This document shows, in pieces, positions 63,601 to 64,000 of a stretch of 64,000 nt of DNA. Position 1 is the stretch's first letter, and each line of letters opens with the position of its first letter. The stretch is from Catellatospora sp. TT07R-123 (GTDB lineage Bacteria; Actinomycetota; Actinomycetes; Mycobacteriales; Micromonosporaceae). The DNA lies in the NCBI RefSeq assembly GCF_018327705.1, contig NZ_BNEM01000002.1:310001-374000 (forward strand), read 5' to 3'. The notes under the pieces were generated by a model. The model did no database searches. It was given only the letters and a program-made list of their open reading frames with translations, and was not told the origin of the DNA. Position numbers and translations under genes: made by a program.

Positions 63601-64000
63601 ATGATCGACGAGAGATTCGAGCTGCCGGGCACGGCCGAGGAGCGCCAGGTGGTCGAGGCGTTCCTGGAGTTCCAGCGCAACGCGCTGGTGCGCAAGTGCG
63701 ACGGCCTGGACGACCGGCAGTTCCGCAGGCGGTCGGTGCCGACCTCCCGGCTGTCCCTGGCCGGGCTCGTGCGGCACCTGGCCGCCGTCGAGCGGTGGTA
63801 TTTCCAGGCGGTCATCGCCGACGCGTTCCCAGGCTCGCTGTTCGCGACGTCCACTGCCGACTTCGACGACATCGAGGCCGCGACCCGGGACGACACGTTC
63901 GGCATCTGGCGGGCGGAGGTCGAGGTGTCCCGCCGCATCGCCGCCGAGCGGTCGCTGGAGGTGGTCGGCCGGCACCCGGACACCGGTCAGGAGCACTCGC
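63601..64000 (+). CDS. DinB/DUF664 family protein (3' truncated by window)
   Basis: The frame is open from ATG 63601 to the window end (133 residues). Residues ALVRKCDGLDDRQFRRRSVP and SRLSLAGLVRHLAAVERWYF, with the metal-binding His, match the actinobacterial DUF664/mycothiol-transferase-like DinB superfamily (helical bundle). These proteins can use mycothiol as cosubstrate. No further statement is possible for the missing end. Confidence 0.82.
   Translation, partial: MIDERFELPGTAEERQVVEAFLEFQRNALVRKCDGLDDRQFRRRSVPTSRLSLAGLVRHLAAVERWYFQAVIADAFPGSLFATSTADFDDIEAATRDDTFGIWRAEVEVSRRIAAERSLEVVGRHPDTGQEHS

Overview
The window looks like about 64 kb of a high-GC actinomycete chromosome. The gene content (SpoIIE/RsbW/STAS partner switching, nickel superoxide dismutase, Clp-N/helix-turn-helix pair, YihY, CsbD, GlxA, Hanks-type kinase with an extracellular domain) and the strong third-position GC bias fit a filamentous actinomycete, probably Micromonosporaceae. 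The family assignment is an inference. There is no rRNA operon, no complete tRNA, no CRISPR array and no integrase.

Positions 1-5.8 kb are accessory and eroded. They hold the end of an MMPL transporter with its terminator, two tRNA 3'-half remnants, a nested inverted repeat, four small unrecognised genes, and a type-B carboxylesterase gene broken by frameshifts and split by a tnpB-only IS200/IS605-type element. From 5.8-13.8 kb come a large membrane protein, a cobalamin riboswitch that precedes an acyl-CoA thioesterase and LysE-type exporter, a YcnI/PepSY pair, an MFS transporter and a reductase. From 14.6-16.9 kb there is a complete partner-switching module. Between 17.6 and 24.7 kb are an autoregulated-looking HTH/Clp-N pair with two palindromic operators, an ATPase, a degenerate GT51 protein, broken genes, an AlkZ-like protein, and a hydrolase divergent from a WYL regulator.

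From 24.8-37.9 kb conserved genes (M50 protease, flavin reductase-sodN operon, carbonic anhydrase, diguanylate cyclase, DUF402, protein kinase, CsbD) alternate with relics: a scrambled second copy of the partner-switching locus, an AmaP fragment fused to a truncated EAL-DICT gene, and transposase and SDR fragments. The flavin reductase-sodN operon has a SoxR/MerR-type promoter and appears to be read as a leaderless mRNA. A second promoter of the same architecture lies at 37.6 kb. From 38-50 kb is an ordinary mix: YihY, aldo/keto reductase with TetR, two hemerythrins, a lipase-like protein, a GlxA regulator, a saccharopine-dehydrogenase-like protein, a kinase, an ankyrin protein and a methyltransferase.

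The most coherent unit is 50.2-60.8 kb, with P450 and glycosyltransferase genes beside it. Three minus-strand transcription units surround one FadR-type GntR gene: (i) fumarylacetoacetate-hydrolase-like, alpha/beta hydrolase and FAD monooxygenase; (ii) a stand-alone AceE/transketolase-like thiamine-diphosphate enzyme; (iii) SnoaL-like, HIT-like, amidohydrolase, NmrA-like and SDR genes. A 20-bp motif with core TGTGATAACA lies upstream of all three leader genes, so they probably form one GntR-controlled pathway for oxidising and cleaving an unidentified, possibly aromatic, compound.
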